From assembly GCA_900318585.1 (NCBI GenBank), contig ONKY01000076.1, positions 1 through 64,000 on the forward strand: a stretch of DNA of 64,000 bases. The letters are read 5' to 3'. This DNA is from an uncultured Prevotellaceae bacterium (GTDB taxonomy: Bacteria > Bacteroidota > Bacteroidia > Bacteroidales > Bacteroidaceae). The notes under the pieces are model-generated. The model was not told the origin of the DNA, searched no databases, and saw only the letters and a program-made list of their open reading frames with translations. The number at the start of each line of letters is the position of its first letter. Position 1 is the first letter of the stretch. Positions 43,301-52,257 of the stretch are shown here, piece by piece. A program made the translations under genes and the position numbers.

Positions 43301-43522
43301 AACATCACTTTCTCCAGTGGCTATGACTTCGATAATAAGAAAATCTCCATGACCACTGCCTCTCTCTCACGCGATCTGCACTGTTTTAATATGTCGTGTT
43401 CGGTTGTGCTGGCACCTTATACCAGCTATAATTTCTCGTTCCGATGCAATGCGTCTACACTGACTGACGCCCTGAAGTACGACAAGCGCTCCAGCTACTC
43501 TAATTCAGTACAGTGGTATTAA
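40361..43522 (+). CDS. LptD-like outer-membrane LPS assembly protein
   Basis: 1053 residues from a GTG. A signal sequence (LAVLSLVSAFVLMVAC, possibly a lipobox) is followed by a Pro/Ser/Asp-rich linker to about residue 190 and an OstA-like beta-jellyroll (YSATDSLVYVADIGKAYLYGNSHVEYQNMDL). A large C-terminal beta-barrel domain with alternating aromatic strands ends in SNSVQWY. LptD inserts lipopolysaccharide into the outer leaflet. An acidic low-complexity insert (SDDDEDNDVNTNLDKDLEEG) lies near residue 890. The only upstream start fitting a signal peptide is this GTG. Confidence 0.88.
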   Translation: MNLKRSGRFDQGQRKLAVLSLVSAFVLMVACTPSSLYRSKQPVGSVTSVAMPQKPIAATDNQKPSVVPDFTQLADTSNVAADSLVFPSSPDTLPVITAPLADEEMPIVHSDSLVDSMAVGVGASSSRKEGTEDRIPVVNPDIATPVNEIVEPAAIKTKRDTTLMDSLELLVYKHNKAIDDSLARDSINRKKKNGIDSPVKYSATDSLVYVADIGKAYLYGNSHVEYQNMDLKSENIDMCLDSSLVHATGVRDSATGKLTGTPVFSMGSDTYESDTMAFNFKTKKGLITQVYTQQEDGYMTSELSKRSGNGDLFLHHGRYTTCSEPHPDFYIAMSRAKVRPGRDVVFGPAYLVVCDVPLPLAVPYGFFPFSKSYSSGFIMPTYGDETERGFYLRDGGYYFAISDKMDLKLIGEIYTKGSWGLSGASNYRKRYKYSGSVNASYQNSVTGERNMPDYSKQTSFKVQWSHRQDPKANPFSSLSASVNFATSSYEKNNLTSMYNPQSMTQSTRTSSVSYSTNFSSIGMSLSTTMNLNQNMRDSSISLTLPDLNISISRFYPFKRKKMAGKEKWYEKIAMSYTGHFSNSISTKEEKLLHSDFKHDWKNGMTHSIPISASFTVLDVINLTPSFNLSDKTGFMKQRKYWDEARQTEMTDTIDGFYNVYNWNLSLSASTKLYGFYVPSRKLFGDKIQAIRHVLTPTVNFSYAPDFSASRYGYYDTYQKTEADGTVTLVEYSPYQIGQLSPPGKGMTGSIQVDLSNNVEMKLKGGENDSVNTKKISLIDELGASMSYNLAAKVRPLSDLNMRIRLKLTKSYTFNLNAVFASYVYEADSVGASPRVSDHTTYWGLGKLGRFQGMSQNFSYTLDNKKISDFINKLRGFKIEKKTKKEETQSDDDEDNDVNTNLDKDLEEGKHGARRESAGKAETDEDGYMAFSFPWSISIGYGISMREDTRREKFNYDTMRYPFGFTQNLNISGNLRISDGWNITFSSGYDFDNKKISMTTASLSRDLHCFNMSCSVVLAPYTSYNFSFRCNASTLTDALKYDKRSSYSNSVQWY

Positions 43523-43559
43523 CATCATCAGCAATAAAATTCACAGAAAACAATAATCA

Positions 43560-43573
43560 TTTAAAGCTTTAAA
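43560..43573. repeat. 14-bp palindrome before the MBG gene
   Basis: TTTAAAGCTTTAAA is a perfect palindrome 4 nt upstream of the ATG of the MBG-repeat gene; it may influence translation or bind a dimeric protein. No TAnnTTTG box is visible in this 55-nt gap. Confidence 0.5.
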
Positions 43574-43577
43574 GAAT

Positions 43578-46500
43578 ATGAAAAAAACTGTAGTAACTTT
43601 ATTGACCCTGTGCTTCGGCGCTACTGCCTTTGCACAGTTGAACAGCAGCGGTGAAGGATTCTATCGTGTCATGAGTTCGCTGACTATGCGATACATGGCT
43701 CTCCAGAGTAATCGATTCACTATTGATCGTTCTTCAACTCCGCCGATGGTTGACATGTCTGCATTGGAGACCATAGAGTCCGGCAACAATCAAGCAAACA
43801 TTGTGTCAAACCCAGCTTCTGTGTTTTATATCAAACGTGCCAGTGGTAATGAATATGATTTGCAGGCTCAGGGATTGGATACATGGGAAATGTCAGGCCA
43901 TCGTTACCATCTGACGATTGAAGGGAAAAACGGGGATAATCCATATAGCATGACAGTGACTGGCAATTATGGCTCTCAATCTTATACGTTTTCTCTTATA
44001 GAAAGCTATTCTACCCATGTCATTACTCTTCGCGAAGGTTCTTCAACTTTCAAGTGGTATGTTTCGCCAGTGAAAGCTAATGATGATAATTCTTTCTTTG
44101 GTATTACTCCTGGAATTACTACTGGAAGCAAATTCTATACATCATTCTATGCTTCTTTTGCTTTTGACTTTGCCTCTGCCGGCATGAAGGCTTATGTGGT
44201 AGATGAGATTGATTATAAGCATGGAATTGCAATCATCAAGGAAGTTTCCGGTATAGTGCCTGGTGGTACACCGGTGATTATTGAGTGCTCGTCGTCATTG
44301 CCGGAATATAATAGGCTGAATTTATATGCTTCTGGAGGTACAAAACCCACACGTAATTTGATGGAAGGTGTGTATTTTAGGAAAACGGGTAGTATGGAAA
44401 ATGTTACCGAATATGATTCAAAAACCATGCGTATACTTGGACTTGCTTCCGATGGCTCTTTGGCCTTTGTAGAAGCTCCCTCCACACAGCGACATCTTCT
44501 TGCCAATACAACCTATCTAAAAGTGGTTGACGGAACGCCAAGCCAGCTGAAGATTATGACTAGGGAGGAATATGACGATGCTCCAGAAATAACGGTGACA
44601 ATGAGTGATGCCACACGTGAGTACGGAGACGTTAATCCGGTTTTCTCATATACAGTTACAGGTGGCGAAGTTAGGGGATACATCTATCCTGAGTGTTCTG
44701 CTACATCTACGACTAACGTGGGCCAGTACCCCATAACTCTTAATATTTCCGCAGCAGCCAATTCGAAAATTAATATTGTCCCTGGAACTCTGACCATTAC
44801 CAAGGCTTTGATTACAGCAAAGGCTGGAGAGTATACGCGTCTGGGAGGAGAGGCCAATCCTGACATGAGTGCTATTACCTATTCGGGATTCAAAAACAAT
44901 GAGAATGTCCGTGCTTTTTCCAACTTGCCAGTGGTTACTTGTAGTGCCAATCGTGAGAGTCCTGGTGGCGAATATGAGGTAGTTGTCGGAGGGGGTGTTG
45001 CCCAGAACTATGATTTCAAATATATCTCTGGAAAACTAACAGTCTATGATTACAAGGTGAAAGTGAAGGACGACTGGCGTTATTATGGATATTCGAATCC
45101 CAATTTCAGCTACACACCTGAGAATGTCCTTAAAGGAAGTCCAGAATATACTACCGAGGCAGATGAGCATTCTAACGTAGGGACTTATCCTGTCTCTATG
45201 TCGCGTGGTACAGTTGAGCAAGACTGGATTCTGTATGATGGCGGTACGCTAACTGTGAAGCCCGCTCCCCTCTATGTTCTCTTTAACCAAAGTACCTACG
45301 AGATTAAGCAGGGGGAACCGATTCCCAATTTCATATTGGAGTATCATGGTCTTCGTAACGGACAGACCCAGTACGATGCTCTTGATGAACTTCCAAGAGT
45401 CGTATATGCTTCATCGGCTGAAAAAGGAATAGTAAACACCTATATGCTACGCATATCTGGTGGTCACGCCAAAAATGGTAACTATGATATTAAATGTTCG
45501 GAAGATGACGATCGTCGTTGCGTGGCAAGGCTAATTATTAAAGAGGCCGACCCAATTACGATTAAGGCTACTCCCATTGAAATCTATTATGGTGATGACA
45601 TTCCTGAGCTGACCTTCACCACTGAGGGTGAGGAATTGAAGGGGAAACCTGTTTTGAAATGCAGTGCAACCAAGACATCCGCACCAGGCGAATATGATAT
45701 TATCATTGAGAAGGGTACTGTCAGTAACTATAATGTAACCTACGTTCCTGCGAAGCTGATAATCAAGCGTGCTCCGCTAACAATCAGTGCTGGTGAATAT
45801 ACCAAGCGCCAGGGTGACGATATGCCTGAGATGAAGATCACCTACGAGGGACTGAAGAATGGCGAGACTGTGGATACGGAGGGCGTGTTCACAATCAAAC
45901 CAACGCTTACTTGCACGGCAACTGCCGTCAGTGCTCCTGGTGAATATCCTGTCACGATTAATGAGAATGTTGCTGCTCCCAACTATGATATCACTGTCAA
46001 GCAGGGTAAACTGACTGTGATGAAGGCAGAATTGTTGACTATCACGGCTAACAGTTATCACTACAAGTATGGTCAGGGCCGCCCGAAGGAATTCCGCTAT
46101 ACTGTTTCTGGTCCCGAGATGCAGGGCACGCCCACTATTACCTGCCGTGTCACTGATCATCCCTTTGTTGGCGAATACCCCATTGAACTGGGTATTGGAA
46201 CTGTTAAGAATTATAATGTGGAATTGGTCAACGGAACATTCTACGTTGATCCCGCAGACCTTTACATCAGCGTTGGAGAGTATAAGCGCTATCAAGGTGA
46301 GGAGAACCCGACCTTCAAGCTTTCCTATGAGGGCTTTGTCTACGGAGACTCGGAGATGGTTGTTACCAAGAAACCATCCATCACTACGACAGCTACCAAG
46401 GATAGCCCTGCTGGTGAATACGAGATCATCGTTGGCAACGATGGTGAGGCCAGCGATTATAACATCATTCCTGTAAATGGTAAACTTATCGTGGAGGTAC

Positions 46501-46649
46501 CTGCTGCTATTTCAACACTGAGTGCTGATGGTTCCGTCTTTGATATCTACACCACGACAGGTGTACTTGTAAAGAAGGATGCAACCTCTCTAAAGGGATT
46601 GGCAAAGGGTGTCTATATCGTGAATGGCAAGAAAGTGATTGTGAAGTAA
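43578..46649 (+). CDS. Secreted MBG-repeat protein with T9SS-like C-terminal tail
   Basis: 1023 residues. Signal peptide MKKTVVTLLTLCFGATAFAQ; N-terminal domain to about residue 330 unassigned. About eight MBG-type beta modules start near residues 337, 411, 491, 564, 658, 733, 819 and 895, with recurring YGD/EGEENP-type turns, S-x-PGEY and NY-x-I/V motifs and GTL/GKLTV ends. The last 45 residues (FDIYTTTGVLVKKDATSL, GLAKGVYIVNGKKVIVK) look like a short type A C-terminal sorting domain for type IX secretion. Probably exported and cell-surface. Six nt before the kinase gene, so possibly co-transcribed with it. Confidence 0.88.
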   Translation: MKKTVVTLLTLCFGATAFAQLNSSGEGFYRVMSSLTMRYMALQSNRFTIDRSSTPPMVDMSALETIESGNNQANIVSNPASVFYIKRASGNEYDLQAQGLDTWEMSGHRYHLTIEGKNGDNPYSMTVTGNYGSQSYTFSLIESYSTHVITLREGSSTFKWYVSPVKANDDNSFFGITPGITTGSKFYTSFYASFAFDFASAGMKAYVVDEIDYKHGIAIIKEVSGIVPGGTPVIIECSSSLPEYNRLNLYASGGTKPTRNLMEGVYFRKTGSMENVTEYDSKTMRILGLASDGSLAFVEAPSTQRHLLANTTYLKVVDGTPSQLKIMTREEYDDAPEITVTMSDATREYGDVNPVFSYTVTGGEVRGYIYPECSATSTTNVGQYPITLNISAAANSKINIVPGTLTITKALITAKAGEYTRLGGEANPDMSAITYSGFKNNENVRAFSNLPVVTCSANRESPGGEYEVVVGGGVAQNYDFKYISGKLTVYDYKVKVKDDWRYYGYSNPNFSYTPENVLKGSPEYTTEADEHSNVGTYPVSMSRGTVEQDWILYDGGTLTVKPAPLYVLFNQSTYEIKQGEPIPNFILEYHGLRNGQTQYDALDELPRVVYASSAEKGIVNTYMLRISGGHAKNGNYDIKCSEDDDRRCVARLIIKEADPITIKATPIEIYYGDDIPELTFTTEGEELKGKPVLKCSATKTSAPGEYDIIIEKGTVSNYNVTYVPAKLIIKRAPLTISAGEYTKRQGDDMPEMKITYEGLKNGETVDTEGVFTIKPTLTCTATAVSAPGEYPVTINENVAAPNYDITVKQGKLTVMKAELLTITANSYHYKYGQGRPKEFRYTVSGPEMQGTPTITCRVTDHPFVGEYPIELGIGTVKNYNVELVNGTFYVDPADLYISVGEYKRYQGEENPTFKLSYEGFVYGDSEMVVTKKPSITTTATKDSPAGEYEIIVGNDGEASDYNIIPVNGKLIVEVPAAISTLSADGSVFDIYTTTGVLVKKDATSLKGLAKGVYIVNGKKVIVK

Positions 46650-46655
46650 TACTGC

Positions 46656-47801
46656 ATGGAGACTTTTCAGCATCACATCTTCGCCCCCTATCGCGTCTGT
46701 CCTATTGGCGCCCATGTAGACCATCAGCATGGCCTTGTCACAGGCTTCGCAATCAATAAAGGCGTTGACCTCTGGTTTAATGTGCGCGATGACGGTCATG
46801 TCCACCTCACCTCAAAGACTTTTGAGGGCGAGGTGGACTTCGACGTCACCCAGCCTTCGCAAGTCCGCGAACACCACTGGGGAGACTATGCACGTGGCGC
46901 TAAGTATGCCCTTCGTAAACGCTTCCAACTGAAAAATGGTATTGAAGGTGTTATCCAGGGCTCTCTTCCCGTGGGAGGGCTTAGCTCATCGGCAGCAGTC
47001 CTCATTGCTTATGTCATGGCTTTCGCCAAGGCAAATGGAATCTCTTTGCAGCCGTTTGAGGTTGCTCTTATAGCTTCTGATGCAGAGCGTGAATATATCG
47101 GATTGAACAATGGATTGCTTGATCAGGCTTGCATCGCATTAGGACGGAAGGATGGATTGCTGTTTCTTGACTGCGATAGCAATGACTATCGTATTATCAG
47201 ACGAAATCCTGACATGCTACCCTTTGAGATAGGCATTTTCTTCTCGGGTCTTACTCGTTCACTCGTTAATTCAGATTATAATCTCCGTGTCTATGAGTGT
47301 AAAACGGCGGCATGGAATATGCTGGCATATACGGAGCAGCCGTTGAAGACGTTTGACAAGACTTTCCTGCGAGATATTCCCAAGGCCACCTTTGAGAAAA
47401 CACGCATTGCTATGCCTCAGCGGTTTGCCCGGCGTGCAGAACATTTCTATTCTGAGTACCGCCGTGTTCGTCAGGGAGTCACCGCCTGGGAAACTGGTAA
47501 CTTGAAGCTCTTCGGAAAATTGTCGTTCGATTCATGTGAGAGTTCTATTCACTATTATGAGTGTGGTAGTCCAGAATTGATTGCTATCTACGAAATCATG
47601 CACCAGTTGCCTGGTGTCTATGGAGGCCGTTTTTCTGGTGCTGGTTTCAAAGGTGCTTGTATCGCCCTCGTTGATCCTGCTTATAAGGAAGAGGTAGAAT
47701 CTTCTCTCACACAGCGGTATTTGGAACAGTTCCCTGAATACGAAAAGACGTTCCAGGTGTTTTGGGTAAAGCCTGATGATGGCGCACGCTTTTTAGAATA
47801 G
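46656..47801 (+). CDS. GHMP sugar kinase, galacturonokinase-like
   Basis: 381 residues, GHMP superfamily. The first motif is APYRVCPIGAHVDHQHG (residues 10-26) where galactokinases have a GRVNLIGEHTDY motif. Next come WGDYARGAKYAL, the ATP loop PVGGLSSSAAV (105-115), the catalytic-aspartate region LNNGLLDQACIALG and RFSGAGFKGACIAL. The PYRxCPxGxHxDHQxG motif, TFEGEV and W-x-YARGA-x-YAL match plant galacturonokinase as I recall it, rather than bacterial GalK. Expected reaction: galacturonate plus ATP to galacturonate-1-phosphate. Nucleotidyltransferase and 4-epimerase genes follow. Plain galactokinase is the main alternative. Confidence 0.82.
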   Translation: METFQHHIFAPYRVCPIGAHVDHQHGLVTGFAINKGVDLWFNVRDDGHVHLTSKTFEGEVDFDVTQPSQVREHHWGDYARGAKYALRKRFQLKNGIEGVIQGSLPVGGLSSSAAVLIAYVMAFAKANGISLQPFEVALIASDAEREYIGLNNGLLDQACIALGRKDGLLFLDCDSNDYRIIRRNPDMLPFEIGIFFSGLTRSLVNSDYNLRVYECKTAAWNMLAYTEQPLKTFDKTFLRDIPKATFEKTRIAMPQRFARRAEHFYSEYRRVRQGVTAWETGNLKLFGKLSFDSCESSIHYYECGSPELIAIYEIMHQLPGVYGGRFSGAGFKGACIALVDPAYKEEVESSLTQRYLEQFPEYEKTFQVFWVKPDDGARFLE

Positions 47802-47834
47802 ATATTGTTTTAATTATAGCTGATTAATGCGATT

Positions 47835-48584
47835 ATGAAGAATATTGTCATTGCGGCTGGATATGCAACGCGCTTGGGAGAGTTGACAAAAAACTTTCCC
47901 AAGCCCCTACTAAAAATCGGAGAGAACACTATCTTGGGTAGGATGTTGGACGATATTGACAGAATTCCTGAGATTGACGAACACATCATTGTGACAAACC
48001 ACAAATTCGCTACTATTTTTGAAAAGTGGGCTAAAGAGCAACATTATTCCAAGCCCATAGTTGTGGTGGATGATGGTACGGAGAGCAATGAAACTCGGCT
48101 CGGTGCCGTTTGTGATCTGTTATACGCCATGAAAAAGCTTCGGATAGATGACGACATGTTGGTGGTGGCAGCAGACAATCTTCTGTTTTTCTCTTTCAAG
48201 GACTTTATTGATTTTGCCATTCGGAAACAGTCGTCGTGTATCATGTGCCACGAACAGCCCAGCATTGAGAAACTTCAACGAACGGGTGTTGTGCAGTTAG
48301 ATGAAAGTCAAAAGGTACTGGACATGGAAGAAAAACCATTGGAACCAAAGAGCCACTGGGCCGTTCCTCCTTTCTACATTTATCTGAAAAAAGACTTGGA
48401 TTTTGTGCGTCATTCGGTGGAAAACGGCTGTGGCAAGGATGCCCCCGGCAATCTAGCCCATTACATGGTCCTGCATACTGTTATGCATGCATGGATAATG
48501 AACGCAGGCCGTTTCGATATTGGAAGCCTTGATACGTATTATGAAGCAGTAGAGAAATATGGAAAAGATACAACTCAACAATAA
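47835..48584 (+). CDS. Sugar-1-phosphate nucleotidyltransferase
   Basis: 249 residues. A nucleotidyltransferase fold with IVIAAGYATRLGELTKNFPKP (NTP loop and PKP lysine), MLVVAADNLLFF (metal-binding aspartate), a VVQLD-x-KVLDMEEKP motif and a HWAVPPFYIY strand. By context it would activate the product of the preceding kinase, probably with UTP, but base and sugar choice cannot be read from sequence. Its end overlaps the epimerase start by 26 nt. Confidence 0.85.
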   Translation: MKNIVIAAGYATRLGELTKNFPKPLLKIGENTILGRMLDDIDRIPEIDEHIIVTNHKFATIFEKWAKEQHYSKPIVVVDDGTESNETRLGAVCDLLYAMKKLRIDDDMLVVAADNLLFFSFKDFIDFAIRKQSSCIMCHEQPSIEKLQRTGVVQLDESQKVLDMEEKPLEPKSHWAVPPFYIYLKKDLDFVRHSVENGCGKDAPGNLAHYMVLHTVMHAWIMNAGRFDIGSLDTYYEAVEKYGKDTTQQ

Positions 48585-49617
48585 GACATTATTTATTACC
48601 GGGGCAGCCGGTTTTATTGGAAGTAATCTGGTCAAGCGCCTGTTCAAGGAAGTGACGGGTGCAACCATAGTGGGTATAGACAATATGAATGATTATTACG
48701 ACGTCTCCCTTAAGCATTTTCGTCTCGACATGCTTCAGAAGTCTGTACCTGAGGGAATTACATGGAAGTTCATCAAAGGAGATATAGCTGACAAGGATAC
48801 GATTGATGGAATCTTCGAGCAGTATCAGCCTCATGTGGTAGTCAATCTTGCTGCTCAGGCAGGTGTTCGTTATTCCATTACTAATCCGGATGTATACATT
48901 CAGTCTAACCTGATTGGATTCTATAATATTCTTGAGGCTTGTCGTCATCATCCTGTGGAACATCTTGTCTATGCCTCTTCCTCTTCAGTATATGGTACAA
49001 ACAAGAAAGTTCCATATTCCACAGACGATAAGGTGGACAATCCCGTTAGCCTATATGCTGCTACAAAGAAGTCAAACGAGCTGATGGCTCATGCATATTC
49101 CAAACTATATAACATTCCTTCCACGGGTTTGCGATTCTTTACCGTATACGGTCCAGCAGGTCGTCCGGATATGGCCTACTTTGGCTTTACTGATAAGTTG
49201 CGTCGGGGTGATACAATTCAGATATTCAACTATGGAAACTGCAAGCGCGACTTTACGTATGTAGATGATATTGTAGAAGGCGTTGTTCGTATCATGCAAG
49301 GCGCTCCTGAGCGACGTAACGGTGATGATGGTCTTCCATTGCCGCCCTATGCTGTCTATAACATAGGAAATAACAGCCCCGAGAATCTTCTTACTTTTGT
49401 GGATATCCTTCAGCAGGAACTCATCCGTGCAAAGGTTTTGCCTGAAGACTATGACTTCGAAGCACACAAGAAACTTGTGCCTATGCAGCCAGGTGATGTG
49501 CCAGTCACCTATGCAGATACGTCGGCCTTGGAGCGTGACTTTGGTTTCAAACCTTCTACATCGTTACGAGACGGGTTAAGGGCATTCGCCGAATGGTATG
49601 CTGAGTTCTATAAATAA
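48559..49617 (+). CDS. NAD-dependent epimerase, UDP-glucuronate 4-epimerase-like
   Basis: 352 residues, extended SDR. NAD loop TLFITGAAGFIGSNL, DNMNDYYDVSLKHFRL, SSSVYG and catalytic SLYAATKKSNELMAHAYSKL, then RFFTVYGPAGRPDMAYFGFTDK. The N-DYYD-LK segment and GPxGRPDMA are typical of UDP-glucuronate/UDP-galacturonate 4-epimerases (CapI, GAE). Interconverts UDP-GalA and UDP-GlcA in those families. The 26-nt overlap with the preceding gene suggests coupled translation. Confidence 0.9.
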   Translation: MEKIQLNNKTLFITGAAGFIGSNLVKRLFKEVTGATIVGIDNMNDYYDVSLKHFRLDMLQKSVPEGITWKFIKGDIADKDTIDGIFEQYQPHVVVNLAAQAGVRYSITNPDVYIQSNLIGFYNILEACRHHPVEHLVYASSSSVYGTNKKVPYSTDDKVDNPVSLYAATKKSNELMAHAYSKLYNIPSTGLRFFTVYGPAGRPDMAYFGFTDKLRRGDTIQIFNYGNCKRDFTYVDDIVEGVVRIMQGAPERRNGDDGLPLPPYAVYNIGNNSPENLLTFVDILQQELIRAKVLPEDYDFEAHKKLVPMQPGDVPVTYADTSALERDFGFKPSTSLRDGLRAFAEWYAEFYK

Positions 49618-49640
49618 CAGATACAGGTCTGACAAACGGT

Positions 49641-52238
49641 TTGAATAGAAAAAGATCAGTCATAATTAGTTTCTTCCTTTTACTATTCTGTCTGCCTCTT
49701 AGCGCACAGAGGGAAGTTTCGGGTGTCGTCACTGATGCGGAGACGGGCGAAGGAATCCCTTATGTAAGTGTGGTCTATAAAAGAGGACGTTCGAAAGCAG
49801 ACAACTATCAAGAGAAGAGCATAGCTGTCGTTTGCGATATTGACGGTCGTTTTCACATTGCGCGACATGAGGGTAGGAGTCTTATATTTAGCGCAGTTGG
49901 CTATAAGTCGCAGACAGTAGCCATTGCCAAGACTACTCAGCAGTTAAAAGTTGCTCTGGAATTGGACAGACAGCAAATTGCAGAAGTTACTGTCAAGTCC
50001 AAGCGCGAGCGATATAACCGAAAGAATAATCCTGCTGTTGAACTGATGAAGAAAGTGATTGCAGCAAAGAGACAGACGAATCTTGCAAATCATGAGTACT
50101 ATAAGTATAACAAATACGATAAGATGACGCTTGCTGCTAATGACCTGACCCCATCAAGGTTGGAGCAGAAACCATTTTCGAGTACTCCTTGGCTGATGGA
50201 TCAAGTAGAGCTTTGTAAGTATAATAACAAGTTGATTCTTCCCGTCTGTGTCGACGAGACACTATCAGAGATCGTTTATCGGAAAAATCCGCAATCGCTG
50301 AAGACCTATATCAAAGGAGAACAGTCTTCTGGCATCAACGACTTGTTTCAGACGGGCGATGTGGTTAATGTCATTATGAAAGAGGTGTTTTCTGACGTTG
50401 ACCTCTATGACGATCAGATACGCCTGCTACAATATCCTTTCACATCACCTATTGGAAAAGATGCCATTAGTTTCTACCGTTTCTATATTCAGGACACGCT
50501 TACCATTAATCGAGACAGTTGTATCCATCTCCATTTCATACCTAATAATCAGATGGATTTCGGATTCCGTGGCGACATTTATATCCTGAAGGATTCCTCC
50601 TATCATGTGCGTCGTTGTGAGCTGACACTGCCCAAGCAAACGTCAGTCAATTTTGTCAGGAACATACACCTGGAACAGGAATATGAGAAACTGGATAATG
50701 GCGAGTGGGTACTTACCCATGATGATATGGTTGCCGAGGTGGGTTTTACAGACCTTCTTCAGGAGGCTATCGTGATTCGTACTACTCGTTTGACCAATTA
50801 TGGTTTTGAGGAGCTTCCCAATAAACTGTTCAAGGGATCCCGTACAGAAATCAGGGAGCCCAATGCAGGTATGAGGAGCAAATCATTCTGGAATCAATAT
50901 CGCCAGGTTGAACTGACGAAAAGTGAGGGTTCCATGAATAGTTTTGTTTCGAATATCAAGAAAATCAAGGGGTTCAAGTATATCATGTATGCTCTCCACG
51001 CTCTGATTGAGAATTCTATAGAAACGGGTGAGCCTAACAGGCTTGACATTTCTCCTGTCAATACCATGATTACTCGAAACGAGATAGATGGGTTGAGGAC
51101 ACGACTTAGTTTGCAAACTACCGCCAACCTTAACAAGCGTCTTTTCTGGTCTGGGTACTATGCACATGGCTGGAATAGCCATAAGAACTATTACAAGACA
51201 GCTTTGACTTATTCGTTTATTGATAAAGAATATATGCCTTGGGAGTATCCGAGGCGTACCCTGAAATTGGAAAGCAGTTATGACATTCATTCTCCCAGTG
51301 ACCGCTACCTGCCTACAGACAAGGACAATATCTTTGTTGCTTTCAAGTGGACGGACATTGACAAGATGATGATCAGTAACCGACAGTTACTCACCTTTGA
51401 ATATGAAATGTATGGCGGTTTACGTACTACATTCTCCTTAAAAGCCGAAGAGTACGAGGCCTGTGGAGCCATGTCTTTCCGAAAGCTTAACGAGCCAAAG
51501 GTAGAATACAAGGAATTTAAGCCTAACCATGAGTTCCTTCGTACGACCGAATTCTTTGCAGAAGTACGCTATGCTCCTGGTGAGACCTACATTAACAGTA
51601 AGCAGAGTCGCATAGCCATCAATCATGATGCGCCTGCCATTAGTTTGAGCCATACCTTAGGTTTAAAAAACGTATTGGGAGGAGAATACGCTTCCAACTT
51701 TACAGAATTTAAACTCTACAGGCGTTTCTGGATGAACAGTTGGGGAAAGATTGACTTGCATCTTAAGGCTGGTATACAGTGGAACCAAGTCCCTTACATG
51801 CTGCTTATTCATCCTGTAGCTAACCAGTCATATATCATTGAGGAGGAGATGTTCAATCTGATCAATAATATGGAATTCCTGAATGATCGCTATGCCTCAA
51901 TTATGCTATCTTGGGATTTGAATGGAAAATTCTTTAACCGCGTACCACTTATCAAGCAATTGAAGTGGAGAGAGTTTTTCGCCGTCAATATGCTATGGGG
52001 AGACCTAACCGACAAGAATAATCCCTACCTGCCTCAGAATGAGAACTGTAGCAGTCTGATGTATTTCCCCTCTGGCTGTTTTATAATGGACTCCAAACAG
52101 CCCTACATCGAGGCAATAGTCGGTATTCATAATATTTTCAAGCTATTCCATGTGGAGTATATACGTCGTCTGAGTTACCTGGACTTACCTACAAGTGTGA
52201 AGTGGGGAATCAGGTATATATTCCGCGTTACTTTTTAA
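49641..52238 (+). CDS. DUF5686/carboxypeptidase-regulatory-like outer-membrane protein
   Basis: 865 residues. A TTG start gives signal peptide MNRKRSVIISFFLLLFCLPL; no ATG precedes the signal sequence. Residues about 25-105 form a carboxypeptidase-regulatory-like beta domain (REVSGVVTDAETGEGIPYVSV). The DUF5686 region that follows (AVELMKKVIAAKRQTNLANH) ends in a beta-barrel-like part with a final aromatic, WGIRYIFRVTF. Such proteins are predicted outer-membrane barrels of Bacteroidota, role unknown. 23 nt after the epimerase. Confidence 0.85.
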   Translation: MNRKRSVIISFFLLLFCLPLSAQREVSGVVTDAETGEGIPYVSVVYKRGRSKADNYQEKSIAVVCDIDGRFHIARHEGRSLIFSAVGYKSQTVAIAKTTQQLKVALELDRQQIAEVTVKSKRERYNRKNNPAVELMKKVIAAKRQTNLANHEYYKYNKYDKMTLAANDLTPSRLEQKPFSSTPWLMDQVELCKYNNKLILPVCVDETLSEIVYRKNPQSLKTYIKGEQSSGINDLFQTGDVVNVIMKEVFSDVDLYDDQIRLLQYPFTSPIGKDAISFYRFYIQDTLTINRDSCIHLHFIPNNQMDFGFRGDIYILKDSSYHVRRCELTLPKQTSVNFVRNIHLEQEYEKLDNGEWVLTHDDMVAEVGFTDLLQEAIVIRTTRLTNYGFEELPNKLFKGSRTEIREPNAGMRSKSFWNQYRQVELTKSEGSMNSFVSNIKKIKGFKYIMYALHALIENSIETGEPNRLDISPVNTMITRNEIDGLRTRLSLQTTANLNKRLFWSGYYAHGWNSHKNYYKTALTYSFIDKEYMPWEYPRRTLKLESSYDIHSPSDRYLPTDKDNIFVAFKWTDIDKMMISNRQLLTFEYEMYGGLRTTFSLKAEEYEACGAMSFRKLNEPKVEYKEFKPNHEFLRTTEFFAEVRYAPGETYINSKQSRIAINHDAPAISLSHTLGLKNVLGGEYASNFTEFKLYRRFWMNSWGKIDLHLKAGIQWNQVPYMLLIHPVANQSYIIEEEMFNLINNMEFLNDRYASIMLSWDLNGKFFNRVPLIKQLKWREFFAVNMLWGDLTDKNNPYLPQNENCSSLMYFPSGCFIMDSKQPYIEAIVGIHNIFKLFHVEYIRRLSYLDLPTSVKWGIRYIFRVTF

Positions 52239-52257
52239 TATTTAAACATAAAGAGAT

